From: Bacillota bacterium
GTDB lineage: Bacteria > Bacillota > Clostridia > Peptostreptococcales > Anaerovoracaceae
NCBI GenBank assembly: GCA_022770665.1
Contig: JALEHL010000057.1
Span: forward strand, 1 to 64,000
DNA length: 64,000 bases
Direction: 5' to 3'
Within the stretch, counting starts at the first letter, position 1; each line of letters opens with the position of its first letter. This document shows positions 51,649 through 60,580 of the stretch, in pieces. The notes below the pieces were generated by a model, which saw only the letters and a program-made list of their open reading frames with translations, was not told the DNA's origin and searched no databases. The translations under genes were made by a program, and so were the position numbers.

Positions 51649-52359
51649 ATGGCAGAGAAGCAGCAGCTGAACATTCTGGTATGTGATGATGACAGGGAAA
51701 TTGCAGGAGCGATTGAAATCTATCTGAGAAATGAGGGGTATCAGGTATTCAAGGCGTTCGACGGATTTCAGGCGCTGGAAACGGTCCGGCGGGAAAATAT
51801 TCATCTCCTCATCATGGATGTGATGATGCCTCGTATGGACGGGGTGCAGGCAACCATGAAGATCCGGGAGGAAAAGAATATTCCGATCATCATGCTGTCT
51901 GCCAAGTCCGAAGATTACGATAAGATTATCGGACTCAATGTGGGCGCGGACGATTATGTGACGAAACCGTTTAATCCGCTGGAACTGATGGCAAGGGTAA
52001 AATCTCAGCTGCGGCGATATACGCGTCTGGGAAGCATGAGTGCGTCGCAGATGGCAGGGGTGTACCAGTCAGGGGGACTGTCCGTAGATGATAATGAAAA
52101 AAGGGTCACTGTGGATGGAGAAGAGGTTGCGGTGACACCCATCGAATTCGGCATTCTGAAACTGCTGACAGAGCATGCGGGCCGGGTGTTTTCCATGGAG
52201 CAGATCTATGAAGCCGTCTGGCAGGAACCTGCTTATAATCCGGAAAATACAGTGGCGGTCCACGTGCGCCGAATTCGAGAAAAGATCGAGATTGACCCGA
52301 AAAATCCTAAATATTTAAAGGTGGTGTGGGGAATTGGCTACAAAATCGAAAAAAAATGA
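51649..52359 (+). CDS. OmpR family response regulator, VanR-like
   Basis: A 236-residue regulator. The receiver has DDDREI, phospho-acceptor Asp in LIMDVMMPRMDG near 55, LSAKSE near 84 and YVTKPFNP near 105. The winged-helix domain has EQIYEAVWQEPAYNPENTV near 184 and VHVRRIREKIE near 204, ending in VWGIGYKIEKK. ATG 51649 is preceded by TGGAGG. The kinase gene starts inside its 3' end (26-base overlap), a tight pair. Wall-active or envelope stress is a likely input, given the neighbours, but not shown. Confidence 0.94.
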   Translation: MAEKQQLNILVCDDDREIAGAIEIYLRNEGYQVFKAFDGFQALETVRRENIHLLIMDVMMPRMDGVQATMKIREEKNIPIIMLSAKSEDYDKIIGLNVGADDYVTKPFNPLELMARVKSQLRRYTRLGSMSASQMAGVYQSGGLSVDDNEKRVTVDGEEVAVTPIEFGILKLLTEHAGRVFSMEQIYEAVWQEPAYNPENTVAVHVRRIREKIEIDPKNPKYLKVVWGIGYKIEKK

Positions 52360-54304
52360 GAGCAATGTGAGCAGCGGACTGGGTCTGCTGGATGGATTCT
52401 GCTGGGTGCTGGCAGTAGTCAGCGGTACGGCATGCGGAATTCTGGCAAGCCTTGCTCTGTGTCTGGGAAACATGGTAGACCTGGAAGCTTATAAAGAATC
52501 CATCGAGGATACGGACTGGATGGAAACGAATCCATGGTTTGTAAATATACCGGATACCAATGCATTCAGTGACATGGTTGCCCGGCTGCTCACATGGGCG
52601 GTCATTGCAGGCGTCATTCTGGTCGTTTCTGTGATTGTGCTCAGCGTACTGACAGGACGGTTTTCGAGAAATGCGGATGGCAGTATTCATCTCAACTGGT
52701 TCGACCGGTTCTGGTCTGAGGTGCAGCTGGCAGGCGTATTTGGATTCGGAACGGCTGCATGCGCATTGTGCATACCGCTGATTGATATCGCCAGAGTGCA
52801 TGCATGGACGGATGTGTTTACTCCGAACATCACGGATGACCACTGGTTTGGTCCGAGCAACTCGTTCATTGTAAAGCTGTGCATCGCGGGGATGGCAGCT
52901 TCCATTCTCCTGACAGTACTCTTCTTCCTGCCTCTGGTAAAGAAACTGAAGGCGCATCAGTTCTGGGAAAAGTCTCTGCTGGGCGGAATCTGGCTCTGGA
53001 TATACCGGGGACTGAAGCATTTCTTCGACGGTCTGATCCGGGCGTTCCGGGAAAACCGCAGCACCATGACGAAGGTGATGGTTGTGCTGATCGGCGGGGC
53101 AGTTCTTTCTGCCACCTGGATCGGGTTTCCGGTGGTGATCGTGCTCATTGTGGTTTTCGCACCACGTCTTGTGAGAAAGTTTACGGCGGTGCAGACCGGT
53201 GCAGCCCAGGTCAGAAACGGAAATCTCAACTGGAAGATTCCTGTGGAGTCGGATTCCCACGGGGTGCGGGGTGAACTGGACAGACTGGCTGCGGATATCA
53301 ATGCCATCTCGGATGCAACGGAAATCGCCGTGAAGAATGAGCTGAAAAACCAGCGGCTGAAGACGGAACTGATCTCCAATGTGTCCCATGATCTTAAAAC
53401 ACCGCTGACTTCCATGACAGCCTATGTCGATCTGCTGAAACAGGAAGGGCTGGACAGCCCAAACGCGCCGGAATATCTGGAGATTCTGGACAGCAAGACG
53501 CAGCGGCTGAAGGTGCTGACAGAGAATCTGTTTGAAGCAGCCAAGGCCTCCAGCGGCGCCATGCCGGTTGTCCTCAGTGAAATTGATTTGCCGGCGCTGG
53601 TGACTCAGAGTCTGGCAGAAATGGAAGAGCGGCTGGCAGTGCGCAGCCTGAAGATTATCGTGCGGAATCAGTGTGAGACCGGGGACTGCAAGGTCATCGC
53701 GGACGGTCAGCTCCTGTGGCGCGTCATAGAAAACCTGCTGGGGAATGTAAGCAAATATGCGCTGCCGTCCAGCCGTGTGTATATCAATATCAGCCGGATC
53801 AATGCGGCAGGCGCCGGGCTTTCCGGCCGGCCGGAAAGAATAATGCTGGAGGTAAAGAACATTTCCGAAGATCCGCTGAACATTTCCGCTGATGAGCTGA
53901 TGGAGCGGTTCAAGAGGGGCGACGAATCACGGAATACCGAAGGAAGCGGTCTGGGTCTGGCCATTGCCAGAGATCTGGTGCATCTGATGAAAGGCACCTT
54001 TGAGATTACCATCGACGGCGACCTGTTCAAGGCCTGCGTGGTACTGGATGAGGCAGGAACTGCCGGTGCTGCCGGATTCCAGGAACAGGAGGAAGACGAG
54101 CCGGACACCCAGGATACCGGCGAGCCGAATCGCGGAACTGCAGGTGATCCGATACCGTCGGAAAACCGGAAACCGTTTTTTCGAAGGATGACAGAACGGT
54201 TCGCAGGTGCGGTCCGCGCTGCCGCTGCAGGCGTCAGCAGAGCGTTTCAAAGTCTGTTCCGAAAGCTGCACAGAGGAAAGAAAGAAGAAACCGTATCCTC
54301 TTGA
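52334..54304 (+). CDS. Sensor histidine kinase, VanS-like, long form
   Basis: A 656-residue membrane kinase. Several hydrophobic helices fill residues 18-290, with an outside loop near 55-75, followed by a HAMP-like segment, the HisKA domain (phospho-acceptor in NVSHDLKTPLTSM near 351) and an ATPase domain (NLLGNVSKYA, EGSGLGLAIA near 537). A non-conserved tail of 90 residues (DEAGTAGAAGFQEQEEDEPD, then an Arg/Lys-rich end) is extra. The start is TTG 52334 inside the regulator gene, with AAAGGTGG upstream; GTG 52367 is an alternative. The unusually long membrane part suggests direct membrane sensing. A terminator follows. Confidence 0.92.
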   Translation: MATKSKKNESNVSSGLGLLDGFCWVLAVVSGTACGILASLALCLGNMVDLEAYKESIEDTDWMETNPWFVNIPDTNAFSDMVARLLTWAVIAGVILVVSVIVLSVLTGRFSRNADGSIHLNWFDRFWSEVQLAGVFGFGTAACALCIPLIDIARVHAWTDVFTPNITDDHWFGPSNSFIVKLCIAGMAASILLTVLFFLPLVKKLKAHQFWEKSLLGGIWLWIYRGLKHFFDGLIRAFRENRSTMTKVMVVLIGGAVLSATWIGFPVVIVLIVVFAPRLVRKFTAVQTGAAQVRNGNLNWKIPVESDSHGVRGELDRLAADINAISDATEIAVKNELKNQRLKTELISNVSHDLKTPLTSMTAYVDLLKQEGLDSPNAPEYLEILDSKTQRLKVLTENLFEAAKASSGAMPVVLSEIDLPALVTQSLAEMEERLAVRSLKIIVRNQCETGDCKVIADGQLLWRVIENLLGNVSKYALPSSRVYINISRINAAGAGLSGRPERIMLEVKNISEDPLNISADELMERFKRGDESRNTEGSGLGLAIARDLVHLMKGTFEITIDGDLFKACVVLDEAGTAGAAGFQEQEEDEPDTQDTGEPNRGTAGDPIPSENRKPFFRRMTERFAGAVRAAAAGVSRAFQSLFRKLHRGKKEETVSS

Positions 54305-54351
54305 GGTCCTGGTGTCTGTTTCGGAGAACTGGTGCAAAAAACTATTTTATC

Positions 54352-54417
54352 AGAAAAAAGGCCTTTTCGGAGCAAAGCTGCTGAAATCAGCAGAAGGCTT
54401 TCGAAAAGGCTTTTCTG
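54352..54417 (+). terminator. Terminator after the sensor kinase gene
   Basis: AGAAAAAAGGCCTTTTCG pairs with CGAAAAGGCTTTTCT with a small bulge and encloses a second stem CTGCTGA/TCAGCAG; T-rich stretch after it. Confidence 0.8.
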
Positions 54418-54579
54418 CTTTCAGAGGAAAACACCGGTGGAGCAGAATGAAGTTGACATCTTAGCGCAGATGGGAATTGAAGCAGGGGGAAATATGGTGT
54501 ATAATAGAAATGCAGGGCGCGGCGCCTGCCGGGAAAGGGCATGGCGTTGCCGGAATAGCAAGGAATGAGGACAGTAAGA

Positions 54580-55542
54580 ATGAAAGAAACATATATCAAG
54601 GATTTGCGGAAAGACCAGGAAGTCGTGGACTTCTTCATGGTAAAAATGGCTGCAGTGAAAACCGGATCCAACGGGAAACAGTATCTGGACATTACGCTGG
54701 GAGACCGGACCGGCGAACTCACCGGGAAGAAATGGGATGTCAGTGACGGAGAATATCCTGCCCTTGCGGGACTGAAGGAAAAAGATCTGGTGAAGATTAA
54801 AGGCGTGATAACAGAGTGGGCCGGCCAGCTGCAGTTCCGCGTGCAGAGAATCCGGAAAGCCAATGAAAACGACGGACTTCAGATCGGAGATTTTGTGAAG
54901 GCTGCGCCGGAAGAACCGCAGGAGATGTACGACTACATTTTCACTGTGGCGCAAAATCTGACCGATGGAGATCTGCGGGAGTTATGCATCCGGCTGCTGA
55001 CGGAGAACAAGGAAAGACTTCTTTACTATCCGGCAGCCTCCAAGAACCATCACGCACAGCTGGGCGGGCTGCTGTATCACACGAAGCGGATGCTTATGAC
55101 AGGAGAACGAGTCTGCGAAGTCTATACCAACCTGAACCGGGATCTGGTGCTGACCGGTGTGATCCTGCATGACATGGAAAAGCTGAATGAAATCGATGCG
55201 GATACGGACGGGATTGCCAGCGGCTACTCGTTCGAAGGGCAGATGCTGGGCCATCTGATTCAGGGCGTCAAGACGGTAGACAGAATTTCTCTGGAGATGG
55301 GGATGGACAGGGAAAAAGCCATCATGCTGGAGCACATGATACTGTCGCATCACTATGAGCCGGAGTACGGAAGCCCGAAACGGCCGCTGTTCCCGGAGGC
55401 GGAAGTGCTTCATTATCTGGATATTCTCGATGCCAGAATGTTTGATATGCAGACTGCACTGGAGGCCACAGAACCGGGAAAATTCAGCGACCGGGTCTGG
55501 ACGCTGGATAATCGCAGACTGTATAAGTCCGTAAACTTGTAA
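54580..55542 (+). CDS. YhaM-like 3'-5' exoribonuclease (OB fold plus HD domain)
   Basis: A 320-residue protein. Residues 1-90 are an OB-fold (VDFFMVKMAAVKTGSNGKQY, DITLGDRTGELTGKKW), and 155-300 an HD domain with HHAQLGGLLYHTKRM near 157, GVILHDMEKL near 194 and HMILSHH near 252. This is the YhaM/CBF1 layout of manganese-dependent 3'-5' exonucleases acting on single-stranded RNA and DNA. ATG 54580 has GAGGA eight bases upstream; ATG 54565 is an alternative. The CCA-like gene begins 14 bases after its stop, a link that suggests RNA 3'-end processing. Confidence 0.9.
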   Translation: MKETYIKDLRKDQEVVDFFMVKMAAVKTGSNGKQYLDITLGDRTGELTGKKWDVSDGEYPALAGLKEKDLVKIKGVITEWAGQLQFRVQRIRKANENDGLQIGDFVKAAPEEPQEMYDYIFTVAQNLTDGDLRELCIRLLTENKERLLYYPAASKNHHAQLGGLLYHTKRMLMTGERVCEVYTNLNRDLVLTGVILHDMEKLNEIDADTDGIASGYSFEGQMLGHLIQGVKTVDRISLEMGMDREKAIMLEHMILSHHYEPEYGSPKRPLFPEAEVLHYLDILDARMFDMQTALEATEPGKFSDRVWTLDNRRLYKSVNL

Positions 55543-55556
55543 AGGAGGAGTGCACT

Positions 55557-56837
55557 ATGATCAAACTGCCGAAAGAAGTCAACAGAATCCTGAAAGCCCT
55601 CGAAGGCGCCGGAGAAGAAGCATTTGCAGCAGGCGAATGCGTAAGGGACAGCCTGGTGGGAGAAAGTCCCTTCGGCTGGGATGTGCTTACATCCGCAGGG
55701 CTGGACAAGCTGAAAGAACTGTTTCCGGACGGGAAGGTCATCAGTGAGAAATACGGGATCCTCCGTATGGAATACATCGAGGAGATTTATGATAAGGATG
55801 GGGAATTTGAAGGAGAAGAAGGGCTGATCATTGATGTGGCGGCCTACCGTAGCGGCACGACCATCGAAAGCCAGCTCGAGCGGAAGGACTTCACCATCGA
55901 TGCGATCGCAGACAGTCTCGGCCGGATCGCAGATCCTTTTGGCGGGCGGGAGGATATCCGGAAAAAACTGGTGCGCACCCTGCGGGATCCGGATCCGCTT
56001 TTCCAGAAGAAACCGGTGAAAATGATGCAGGCCATCCGGTATGCGGCGCAGTTCGGCTTTGATCTGCACAAGTCCGTGTATGACGCCATCTGTGCCAATT
56101 ACAGGAAACTGGAAGAATCGGATGTGAACCAGCTTCGCGAGGAGTTCACTCTGACAATCAGCGCACCGCACGCCGGGAAAGGGCTGAGCATGATTATGGA
56201 CACCGGAATCCTCAATACTATTCTGGGTGACGATGTTGTCAGACGTCTGACCCGGCGGGAAAAAAGCGATCTGACCGTTCTGTGTCAGAATATTGACAAG
56301 ACGCAGCAGGTGGAAGACCGCAGGCTTGGCTTGTTCTACGCCTGCATGGATAAGAAACGGGCGCTTCCTTCCATTGAAAAGCTGGGGTTTGAAGGGGATA
56401 CCTGCCAGCACCTGAAGGATGCTGTGACGGATATGGCCAAGCTTTATTTCACAGCGCAGAAGGCGGAGCTGAAAAAATTTATCTATCAGAGAGGATGGGA
56501 CAGATACAATTACCTGGCCAGCCTGGAAAAAGCGCAGCGCATCGTATTTGATTATTATTCTGATACGAAGATTAAAAGCAGAATGTACCTGCTGGATGAG
56601 ATCCGAACCTATCGGGAACCTATTTTTGAAGAGGAACTTGCAATTGACGGCAATGATCTGATGGAAGCCGGCATCTGCAAAAGTCCGGAAGATGCCGCGA
56701 AAATGCTTTCCATGCTGGTGGAGGAAATGCATGTGCATCCGCGGAAAAACACCAGAAAGGATCTGCTGGAACTGGCAAAGAAATATAAACGGTTCAAGTT
56801 TTTGACATGGACGAGAGGAACACATTGGCTGCATTGA
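55557..56837 (+). CDS. Class II CCA-adding/poly(A) polymerase homologue with degenerate active site
   Basis: A 426-residue member of the class II tRNA nucleotidyltransferase family. Parts of the fold are clear: AGECVRDSLVG near 26, LIIDVAAYR near 90, RKDFTIDAIAD near 108, MMQAIRYAAQFGFDL near 158. Two key motifs are altered. The metal-binding DxD of the family is GWD (near 41), losing the first Asp. The EDxxRxxR nucleotide-recognition motif reads KKPVKMMQ (near 153). It is therefore unlikely to add CCA in the normal way, although the frame is intact. AAGGAGG precedes ATG 55557. A true CCA enzyme must lie elsewhere. Its function may be RNA binding or another nucleotidyl transfer. Confidence 0.85.
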   Translation: MIKLPKEVNRILKALEGAGEEAFAAGECVRDSLVGESPFGWDVLTSAGLDKLKELFPDGKVISEKYGILRMEYIEEIYDKDGEFEGEEGLIIDVAAYRSGTTIESQLERKDFTIDAIADSLGRIADPFGGREDIRKKLVRTLRDPDPLFQKKPVKMMQAIRYAAQFGFDLHKSVYDAICANYRKLEESDVNQLREEFTLTISAPHAGKGLSMIMDTGILNTILGDDVVRRLTRREKSDLTVLCQNIDKTQQVEDRRLGLFYACMDKKRALPSIEKLGFEGDTCQHLKDAVTDMAKLYFTAQKAELKKFIYQRGWDRYNYLASLEKAQRIVFDYYSDTKIKSRMYLLDEIRTYREPIFEEELAIDGNDLMEAGICKSPEDAAKMLSMLVEEMHVHPRKNTRKDLLELAKKYKRFKFLTWTRGTHWLH

Positions 56838-58654
56838 ATCTGGAATTTGGAACTGCACAGAGCACAATTACAAAAATAAGTCAGGTCACCCCGGAGGTGA
56901 CCTTGTTTTTACGCAATTTAGGATTTTCCAATTACTATATCATCAAGATCTTTGATCTGGTCGGGGAAAGCGCCATTGCCCTGACGGAGGATAATCCGTA
57001 CTGGCTTCTGGACGAATTCCCGAGGATGGGCTTTCATAAGGTGGATGAAGCCGCGGAAAAACTGGGTGTCAGCCGGGAAAGCGAGTACCGGATCGAAAGC
57101 GGAATCCGGTTCGGCCTGAAAAGCTATGTGGCAGAGGGCCACAGCTTCGCACCGGTGCAGCAGCTGTGCGAGCAGGCTGCGGAATACCTGGATCTTTCGT
57201 CGTCACAGGTTCGGGACGTGCTGGAGGACATGGCGCTGATGGGACGGCTCCAGCTCACTGTGCTGGACGGGCAGCAGGTCGTCTATTTTTACGGATACTA
57301 CCGGGCGGAATGCGTAATCTGCGGCAAGCTGGCAGATCTGGCGGATCCGGATCTGCAGCAGGACGCCGTACTGACGGAGGAAAATCTGGAATTTCTGCTT
57401 CGAAAAGCAGAAGCCTCCGGCGGGATCCAGCTGTCCGGCGAACAGAAAGAGGCGGCACGACACGTTTTGCAAAGCGGTGTGTCTGTTATCACCGGCGGCC
57501 CCGGCACCGGTAAAACCACCCTGATCCGGACCATCCTGTCCGCCTGGCAGGCGCAGGGGAAAAAAGTCGCAGTGGCCGCTCCGACCGGTAGAGCGGCCAG
57601 ACGCCTCATGGAAACGACAGGTCAGCCTGCTTCCACAGTGCACCGCCTTCTGGAATACTATTTCGATGAGGGAAGCAGAAGTATGGCTTTCGGAAAGAAT
57701 ACGGCGGATCCCCTGGATGTGGACGCGGTGATTGTGGACGAAGCCTCCATGATGGATCTTCTGCTGATGGGGGCCCTCTGTGACGCTCTGAGACCTGGAA
57801 CGAAGCTGCTGCTGGTGGGGGACGCGGATCAGCTGCCGTCGGTAGGCGCCGGGAATGTACTGGAAGATCTGATCTCCAGCGAGTTTTTCTATACGGCGCA
57901 TCTGACGGAAATCTTCCGGCAGGCAAGGGAAAGCAATATCGTGATCAATGCGCACCGGATCAATCAGGGCGAGTATCCGATCTTCGGCGGCGATTTCCTT
58001 CTGGTGGAGGGAGACCGGCAGCAGGAGATCCTGGAAAAGATCACAAAGCTGGCGGCTGGATTTCCGCTGGAGCAGGTGCAGGTGCTGACACCGGTGAAAA
58101 AAGGAATTCTGGGCAGCAGCAATCTGAATCTGCATCTGCAGCAGGTGTTCAATCCTCCGGATGGCAGGAAGGAAGAACTGAAATTCGGACAGAGAACGTA
58201 CCGTGTCGGAGACCGGGTCATGCAGATGAAAAATGACTACCGCCTGGAATACCGGCGGAGCAGCGGAAAGAACGGGAAAGGCATTTTCAACGGGGAGAGC
58301 GGAATCATCGAGGCAATCGACACGGAGCTTGCGCAGATGACAGTTCGCTTTGATGATGAAAAATGGGTGGAATACCCTTATCCGCAGCTGGATGAAATCG
58401 AGCTGGCCTATGCGGTGACGGTGCACAAGAGCCAGGGCAGCGAGTTTCCTGTGGTGATCCTGCCCATGACCTGGTTTCCGCCGGCTCTGGCCACGCGGAA
58501 TCTGCTGTATACGGCAATTACCAGAGGAAAGAAAAAAGTTTACATCGTGGGTCGTCAGGATTATCTCAACGCCATGGTGGATCACAATGAAAACCGCCGG
58601 CGGAATTCCGGGCTTGTGAGCCGGCTGACGGGATTCTATCAGGGGGTGTGCTGA
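56807..58654 (+). CDS. RecD2-like DNA helicase without N-terminal OB domain
   Basis: A 615-residue superfamily 1B helicase. The RecD2 helix-hairpin region (FLRNLGFSNYYIIKIFD near 35, WLLDEFPRMGFHKVDEAAEKL near 66) is followed by the helicase core: Walker A GGPGTGKTT near 230, VDEASMMD near 309, GDADQLPSVGAG near 343, and the late motif VTVHKSQGSEFP near 538. RecD2 is usually 740-800 residues; the N-terminal OB-like part is missing. ATG 56807 overlaps the CCA-like gene by 31 bases and has no clear ribosome site. TTG 56825 with AGAGGA is an alternative start. RecD2 acts in DNA repair and at stalled forks. Confidence 0.9.
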   Translation: MDERNTLAALNLEFGTAQSTITKISQVTPEVTLFLRNLGFSNYYIIKIFDLVGESAIALTEDNPYWLLDEFPRMGFHKVDEAAEKLGVSRESEYRIESGIRFGLKSYVAEGHSFAPVQQLCEQAAEYLDLSSSQVRDVLEDMALMGRLQLTVLDGQQVVYFYGYYRAECVICGKLADLADPDLQQDAVLTEENLEFLLRKAEASGGIQLSGEQKEAARHVLQSGVSVITGGPGTGKTTLIRTILSAWQAQGKKVAVAAPTGRAARRLMETTGQPASTVHRLLEYYFDEGSRSMAFGKNTADPLDVDAVIVDEASMMDLLLMGALCDALRPGTKLLLVGDADQLPSVGAGNVLEDLISSEFFYTAHLTEIFRQARESNIVINAHRINQGEYPIFGGDFLLVEGDRQQEILEKITKLAAGFPLEQVQVLTPVKKGILGSSNLNLHLQQVFNPPDGRKEELKFGQRTYRVGDRVMQMKNDYRLEYRRSSGKNGKGIFNGESGIIEAIDTELAQMTVRFDDEKWVEYPYPQLDEIELAYAVTVHKSQGSEFPVVILPMTWFPPALATRNLLYTAITRGKKKVYIVGRQDYLNAMVDHNENRRRNSGLVSRLTGFYQGVC

Positions 58655-58655
58655 A

Positions 58656-59474
58656 ATGGAACAGAGGAGGCCGGTCGCGGCATGGACAAAAACGCTGGCG
58701 CTGGAAGCCGCTGACTTCTTTTTCCCGTGGGGGACGTATTGCGTGATCTGTGGAAATTATATTGACCGGAAACGGAGCTACTGCCTCTGTGATCACTGCA
58801 TTCGCCATATCACATGGGGCAACGTGGAGATTCCGCCGGAGACGCTTCGGAACAATCCGTTTACCGGACCGGAAGCGGAGGAACTGCAGCAGGAGGGCGG
58901 TATTCCGCTGGATTCTGTCCGTGCCTGCATGAAATATGGACTGTATGAACGAAGACTGATTTTTGAACTGAAATATAACGGGCATACGTATATGGCCCGG
59001 ATCCTCGCCCGGATCCTGGCAGACAGAGTTCGCGGGGATGCCGGGGCCGGTGAACTGCTGAAGGCTGATTTTATTGTTCCTGTTCCCATGCACCGGAAAA
59101 AGGAACGGCAGAGAGGTTTTAACCAGGCGGCGATGGTGGCAGGGTATCTGGGCCGGGAGCTGAAGATCCCGGTGCTGAAAGACGGCCTGGAGAGAAGAGA
59201 GTCTACTGCTGCGCAGCGAAGTGTGGCAGGCCGCGACCGGCTTTCAAACCTGAGCAGTGCCTTTCAGGCCGGCTGCTGCGGCGGGCTTTCTGAAAAGATC
59301 GCCGGGAGACGCATCATTCTCCTGGACGATATCTTTACGACGGGTGCTACGGCCATCTGCTGCGGACGGATCCTGAAGGATGCAGGGGCGGACCGTGTGG
59401 ATGTGCTGACCGTGGCATCCGGAAACGACGGCGCAAAAGGATTTTTTCTTGCAAATGACCGGGATTTCAGGTAA
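58656..59474 (+). CDS. comFC: ComF family phosphoribosyltransferase-like protein (ComFC)
   Basis: A 272-residue protein of the ComFC group, needed for DNA uptake in competent species and common in all Clostridia. An N-terminal zinc ribbon has CVICG near 29 and CLCDHC near 46. The phosphoribosyltransferase fold has the insert PVPMHRKKERQRGFNQA near 141 and the PRPP loop ILLDDIFTTGATA near 222. It starts just after the RecD2-like stop (ATG 58656, GGGGGTG in front). No other competence genes lie here. The promoter of the raiA RNA overlaps its last codons. Confidence 0.93.
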   Translation: MEQRRPVAAWTKTLALEAADFFFPWGTYCVICGNYIDRKRSYCLCDHCIRHITWGNVEIPPETLRNNPFTGPEAEELQQEGGIPLDSVRACMKYGLYERRLIFELKYNGHTYMARILARILADRVRGDAGAGELLKADFIVPVPMHRKKERQRGFNQAAMVAGYLGRELKIPVLKDGLERRESTAAQRSVAGRDRLSNLSSAFQAGCCGGLSEKIAGRRIILLDDIFTTGATAICCGRILKDAGADRVDVLTVASGNDGAKGFFLANDRDFR

Positions 59475-59477
59475 AAT
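59449..59477 (+). promoter_or_regulatory. Sigma-A promoter for the raiA RNA
   Basis: TTGCAA (59449-59454), 17-base spacer, TAAAAT (59472-59477). It lies over the comFC stop codon and puts the start near 59484, just before the first RNA helix. Confidence 0.75.
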
Positions 59478-59486
59478 GAGTGGTAG

Positions 59487-59656
59487 CTGCTCAGGTCTGT
59501 GGTTGAAAGTCCAGGCCAGGTACGGGCGAAAGGATCCACGTAAGCCGTAAGCGGGAGTCTTGCGGTGATCATGGCGTACCTTAGAAGTAAGTCCTCCGGA
59601 AATCGGATCAAGGCGGGTGTGGGGTCAAAGACCAGGTCAGCTGAGCAGTCTTTTTT
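59487..59656 (+). ncRNA. raiA RNA: raiA structured RNA
   Basis: A 170-base structured RNA between comFC and hpf, the position typical of the raiA motif. The closing helix is CTGCTCAG (59487-59494) with CTGAGCAG (59641-59648), then TTTTTT. Inside are GGTACG/CGTACC (59519-59524 with 59575-59580), CCGTAAG/CTTGCGG (59545-59565) and GGTC/GACC (about 59625-59636). The sequence GAAAGTCCAGGCC near 59505 recalls the motif core as I remember it. Its function is unsettled; reports link it to sporulation and stress in Clostridium. It has its own promoter and terminator, so it can be made apart from hpf. Confidence 0.85.
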
Positions 59657-59730
59657 ATGAAACCGTGCCTGAACATCCTCTGGAATATCCTGTATACTTC
59701 GAAAATTCAGTGGTATTATCCAGGCTGCTG

Positions 59731-59739
59731 TGATATAAT
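59731..59739 (+). promoter_or_regulatory. Extended -10 promoter for hpf
   Basis: TGA-TATAAT with TATAAT at 59734-59739 and no clear -35. It lies 127 bases before the hpf start, giving hpf an independent transcript with a long leader. Confidence 0.6.
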
Positions 59740-59865
59740 AAACATATAAAGTAAACAGTTTGCACAGACCGACGAGGAATGTACAAATGCTCTGACCCGC
59801 AGGACGGGCCGGATACCGGACCGAACAGGGGCGTCTGTCCGTGCAGGCGAGAGGAGGGTATCAAT

Positions 59866-60393
59866 ATGAAGATTATCGTAACAGGAAAGAACATCACCAT
59901 CAGCGACCGGATTCAGGAAGCGATAGACAAGAGATTTGAGAAACTGGGAAAGTATTTTGCTGACGATATCAAGGCAAACATAGTGATCCATCCGGAGCGG
60001 GATAAGGTGAAGATGGAAGCCACCATCGTAACCAAGGGGACAATATTCCGTGCGGAGGATGTTTCACAGGATATTTTTGACAGTATTGACATTGTGGCGG
60101 ACAAGCTGTCCAGCCAGATGTCCAGATATAAAGGAAAGCTGCAGAAGAGAAATAAATCCAATGAGTCTGTGCGGTTTGAAATGATTCCGGAGATGACGGA
60201 GCCTGCGCAGGAAGGAAAGATCGTCAAGGCGAAGAAGTTTGAACTGGTGCCGATGACGGTGGATGAGGCTGTGATGCAGATGGAGCTGCTGCAGCATAAT
60301 TTCTATGTATTCGTTGATGTGGAAACGGACAGCGTATGTGTCGTTTATAAGAGAAATGACGGCGATTACGGCCTGCTGGAGACTACATACTGA
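59866..60393 (+). CDS. hpf: Long-form ribosome hibernation promoting factor
   Basis: A 175-residue long HPF. The N-terminal S30AE domain (1-100) begins MKIIVTGKNITISDRIQEAI and the C-terminal dimerisation domain (about 118-175) contains KKFELVPMTVDEAVMQMELL and a GDYGLLE end. The two halves let one HPF dimer join two 70S ribosomes into an inactive 100S particle in resting cells. ATG 59866 follows GAGGAGGG. The raiA RNA upstream is the usual neighbour of this gene. A strong terminator follows. Confidence 0.96.
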   Translation: MKIIVTGKNITISDRIQEAIDKRFEKLGKYFADDIKANIVIHPERDKVKMEATIVTKGTIFRAEDVSQDIFDSIDIVADKLSSQMSRYKGKLQKRNKSNESVRFEMIPEMTEPAQEGKIVKAKKFELVPMTVDEAVMQMELLQHNFYVFVDVETDSVCVVYKRNDGDYGLLETTY

Positions 60394-60461
60394 TTGTCGG
60401 CGGATCTGAAAAAGCCCTCGGATATTCCGCGAAACCTATTATGTGAAAAACTTGAGATTAT

Positions 60462-60506
60462 GACAGAAGAAGGTGTGCCGTTTATCGGCCGCCTTCTTCT
60501 GTTTTT
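60462..60506 (+). terminator. Terminator of hpf
   Basis: CAGAAGAAGGTGTGCCG and CGGCCGCCTTCTTCTG pair almost fully over TTTAT, followed by TTTTTT. Confidence 0.95.
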
Positions 60507-60515
60507 TCACTTCTG

Positions 60516-60548
60516 CTACTTGAAAACAACGTAATTTTCAAGTAGAAT
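60516..60548 (+). promoter_or_regulatory. cdaA promoter embedded in an 11-base-arm palindrome
   Basis: TTGAAA (60520-60525), 17-base spacer, TAGAAT (60543-60548). CTACTTGAAAA (60516-60526) and TTTTCAAGTAG (60535-60545) are perfect inverted repeats that cover the -35 and the start of the -10. A repressor binding here would block the c-di-AMP/glmM operon. AGAAT units follow (60545-60559). Confidence 0.65.
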
Positions 60549-60580
60549 AGAATAGAATAAGTGTGAGGGGAAATGTGCGC

